From assembly GCA_946887425.1 (NCBI GenBank), contig CAMPKW010000036.1, forward strand, positions 1-7,271: a stretch of DNA of 7,271 nt, read 5' to 3'. The position numbers were made by a program, and so were the translations under genes. The stretch's first letter is position 1. Each line of letters starts with the position of its first letter. Source of the DNA: an uncultured Candidatus Saccharibacteria bacterium. GTDB lineage: Bacteria; Patescibacteria; Saccharimonadia; Saccharimonadales; UBA6022. Shown here one piece after another: positions 6,241 through 7,271 of this stretch. The notes beneath the pieces are model-generated. The model saw nothing but the letters and a program-made list of their open reading frames with translations, made no database searches and had not been told where the DNA came from.

Positions 6241-6816
6241 ATGCTAGCCCGTAAACAAACAGGTTTCACCATCGTCGAACTCCTCATCGTTATTGTCATT
6301 ATTGGCATCTTGGCGGCGATCACTGTCGTGGCTTACAACGGCACGCAGCAACGTGCCACCAACAACAAAACTATACAGGCGGCAAATACGTGGGTGAAGG
6401 GTCTGAAACTATACAAAGCAGACAATGGACGCTGGCCGAGCGGGTGGGTATGCCTGGGAGAAAAGTATCTTTACGGCGTCTCTGGTACAGATACAACAGG
6501 CTCCGCACAATGCCGTCAGACGAACGCCAATGGATATCTCGTATCGGCATCGTTTAATAATCTTATCCGTCCATATCTTAATGGACAGCTCCCTGATCCT
6601 TCATTTGTCACCGTCGTGAATACCGATAGTACGCAGTGGCGACGAGGAATTCATTACGCGTACGGCGGCGGCGATGGTACACAGGTATACATCGATGTCG
6701 CATATGCGGGCGCACTAAACAGTTGCCCCGCCCTGCAGGGCGTCAATGGTACGCGAGTCCAGTGGGGTTCTGACACATATTGCAATTACCTTATCGGCTC
6801 AACGTCGGATTCATAA
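6241..6816 (+). CDS. Type IV pilin-like protein, four-cysteine globular domain
   Basis: A 191-residue prepilin. The leader is eight residues with basic Arg4 and Lys5 and ends in Gly8; prepilin peptidase should cut before Phe9, giving mature FTIVELLIV. The conserved Glu5 of mature pilins is Glu13. The hydrophobic helix runs to about residue 31 and is followed by AYNGTQQRA, the form typical of Saccharibacteria. The globular part has cysteines at 71, 91, 162 and 181, possibly two disulfides (71-91 and 162-181), and is rich in Gly, Tyr, Asn and Thr. It is a surface fibre subunit or pseudopilin; pili in this phylum are linked to twitching and host contact, which is inference here. The start is certain: an in-frame TAA at 6232-6234 leaves only the ATG at 6241, and the leader has the expected length. 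The preceding G7 run (6190-6196) is not at a useful distance. Confidence 0.92.
   Translation: MLARKQTGFTIVELLIVIVIIGILAAITVVAYNGTQQRATNNKTIQAANTWVKGLKLYKADNGRWPSGWVCLGEKYLYGVSGTDTTGSAQCRQTNANGYLVSASFNNLIRPYLNGQLPDPSFVTVVNTDSTQWRRGIHYAYGGGDGTQVYIDVAYAGALNSCPALQGVNGTRVQWGSDTYCNYLIGSTSDS
6262..6342 (+). repeat. Pilin N-terminal module, copy 1 (near-identical DNA to 6890-6970)
   Basis: These 81 bases, from the cleavage-site Gly to the Gly of AYNG, match 6890-6970 at 70 of 81 positions by my count. The first 26 bases are identical. Nearly all differences are silent (one residue differs, Val to Ile). Confidence 0.75.
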
Positions 6817-6835
6817 CGGAAAGACACATATCAAC

Positions 6836-7271
6836 ATGAAGCATAAACAAAAAACGCCACTGCGACCATCGCCATCCACGCGTGGTTCTGGTTTCACCAT
6901 CGTCGAACTCCTCATTGTTATTGTCATCATTGGCATTCTCGCTGCGATTACCATCGTGGCATATAACGGCCTTCAAAACAGAGCTCGTACTTCTGCAGCA
7001 CAATCACTAGCTGCCCAGGCGAACAAGAAAGTCATGGCCTACCAAGCCTCGGAGGGGAGTTATCCAGCCGATCTTGCAACGGCTGGAGTGACTGATACGA
7101 GCAACTTGCAGTATAGCGTCAACAACGGCGGCAGTCCGGCAACATATTGCCTGACCGCCACTAATGGTAATGTATCCTATTTCCTAAGCTCGACCCAATC
7201 CAGCCCACAAAGCGGCGGCTGCAACGGGCATGGGCAAGGGGGTGTGGCGGCTATTACAAACATGGCCGTAA
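6836..7271 (+). CDS. Second type IV pilin-like protein, 3'-truncated by the window edge
   Basis: 145 residues are visible and the frame is open to base 7270. The leader is 19 residues, longer than in the first pilin and rich in Lys and Arg (MKHKQK...STRGSG); cleavage is expected before Phe20, with Glu24 as mature Glu5. The hydrophobic helix ends at about residue 42 and the AYNGLQNRA motif follows. Next comes a short, Ala/Ser/Gln-rich pilin body (about 50-125) with cysteines at 105 and 129. The visible end, GGCNGHGQGGVAAITNMAV, resembles the junction where Saccharibacteria pilins carry a further C-terminal domain; I expect one beyond the window. It starts 19 bases after the first pilin with only a weak, distant Shine-Dalgarno-like GGAAAG (6818-6823), so it probably shares that transcript. 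Confidence 0.88.
   Translation, partial: MKHKQKTPLRPSPSTRGSGFTIVELLIVIVIIGILAAITIVAYNGLQNRARTSAAQSLAAQANKKVMAYQASEGSYPADLATAGVTDTSNLQYSVNNGGSPATYCLTATNGNVSYFLSSTQSSPQSGGCNGHGQGGVAAITNMAV
6890..6970 (+). repeat. Pilin N-terminal module, copy 2
   Basis: Partner of 6262-6342, 628 bases downstream. Same orientation and same codon frame, so the two copies could recombine and fuse or swap the two pilins' variable parts. Confidence 0.75.

Noticed and set aside
1..7271. Alternative genetic code (TGA read as Gly, as in Gracilibacteria/Absconditabacteria)
   Set aside because: No recognisable gene contains an in-frame TGA, although TGA is also not used as a stop in the eight genes with visible ends. 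Eight stops are too few to claim avoidance.

Overview
The window reads as a piece of a Candidate Phyla Radiation genome, most likely Candidatus Saccharibacteria (TM7). The main reason is the pair of type IV pilin-like proteins at the right end, whose N-termini (Gly|Phe-Thr-Ile-Val-Glu-Leu-Leu-Ile-Val, then Ala-Tyr-Asn-Gly) have the form I associate with that phylum. A DUF2130 protein, compact spacing and extended -10 promoters fit this. All eight stop codons in view are TAA (5) or TAG (3), and no gene has an in-frame TGA, so the standard bacterial code is used. The phylum assignment rests on recognition, not on a marker gene.

Left part (1-2016, all +): the C-terminal part of a DUF2130/COG4487 protein with a PD-(D/E)xK-like motif, then 2 bases later a Nudix hydrolase with an almost canonical Nudix box. 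After a short gap with its own strong Shine-Dalgarno comes a flavodoxin-like NAD(P)H-dependent FMN reductase. It is followed by stacked inverted repeats (2024-2123) in the convergent gap.

Middle (2112-4717): an unrecognised minus-strand gene of about 160 codons with a CxxC motif, and a divergently transcribed 657-residue superfamily 2 helicase with a C-terminal region of about 200 residues that I cannot assign. The 140-base AT-rich gap between them holds one extended -10 promoter in each direction and two TGTACA palindromes. The helicase promoter sits so close to its ATG that the mRNA is probably leaderless.

Right part (4830-7271, all +): a 54-residue single-span membrane microprotein and, 11 bases later, a processive-type membrane family 2 glycosyltransferase (PgaC/IcaA/hyaluronan-synthase-like). 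Then a sigma70-type promoter drives a type IV pilin-like gene, again probably leaderless, followed 19 bases later by a second pilin-like gene that runs off the window. This looks like a cell-surface cluster: one operon for a polysaccharide or glycan at the membrane and one for pilin-type surface fibres. Co-function is inferred from position only.

I found no rRNA, tRNA, CRISPR array, transposase or prophage gene. Every gap between genes is under 150 bases. I see no convincing complete new system. The two places most worth following are the microprotein/glycosyltransferase/pilin cluster and the divergent helicase/CxxC-protein pair.
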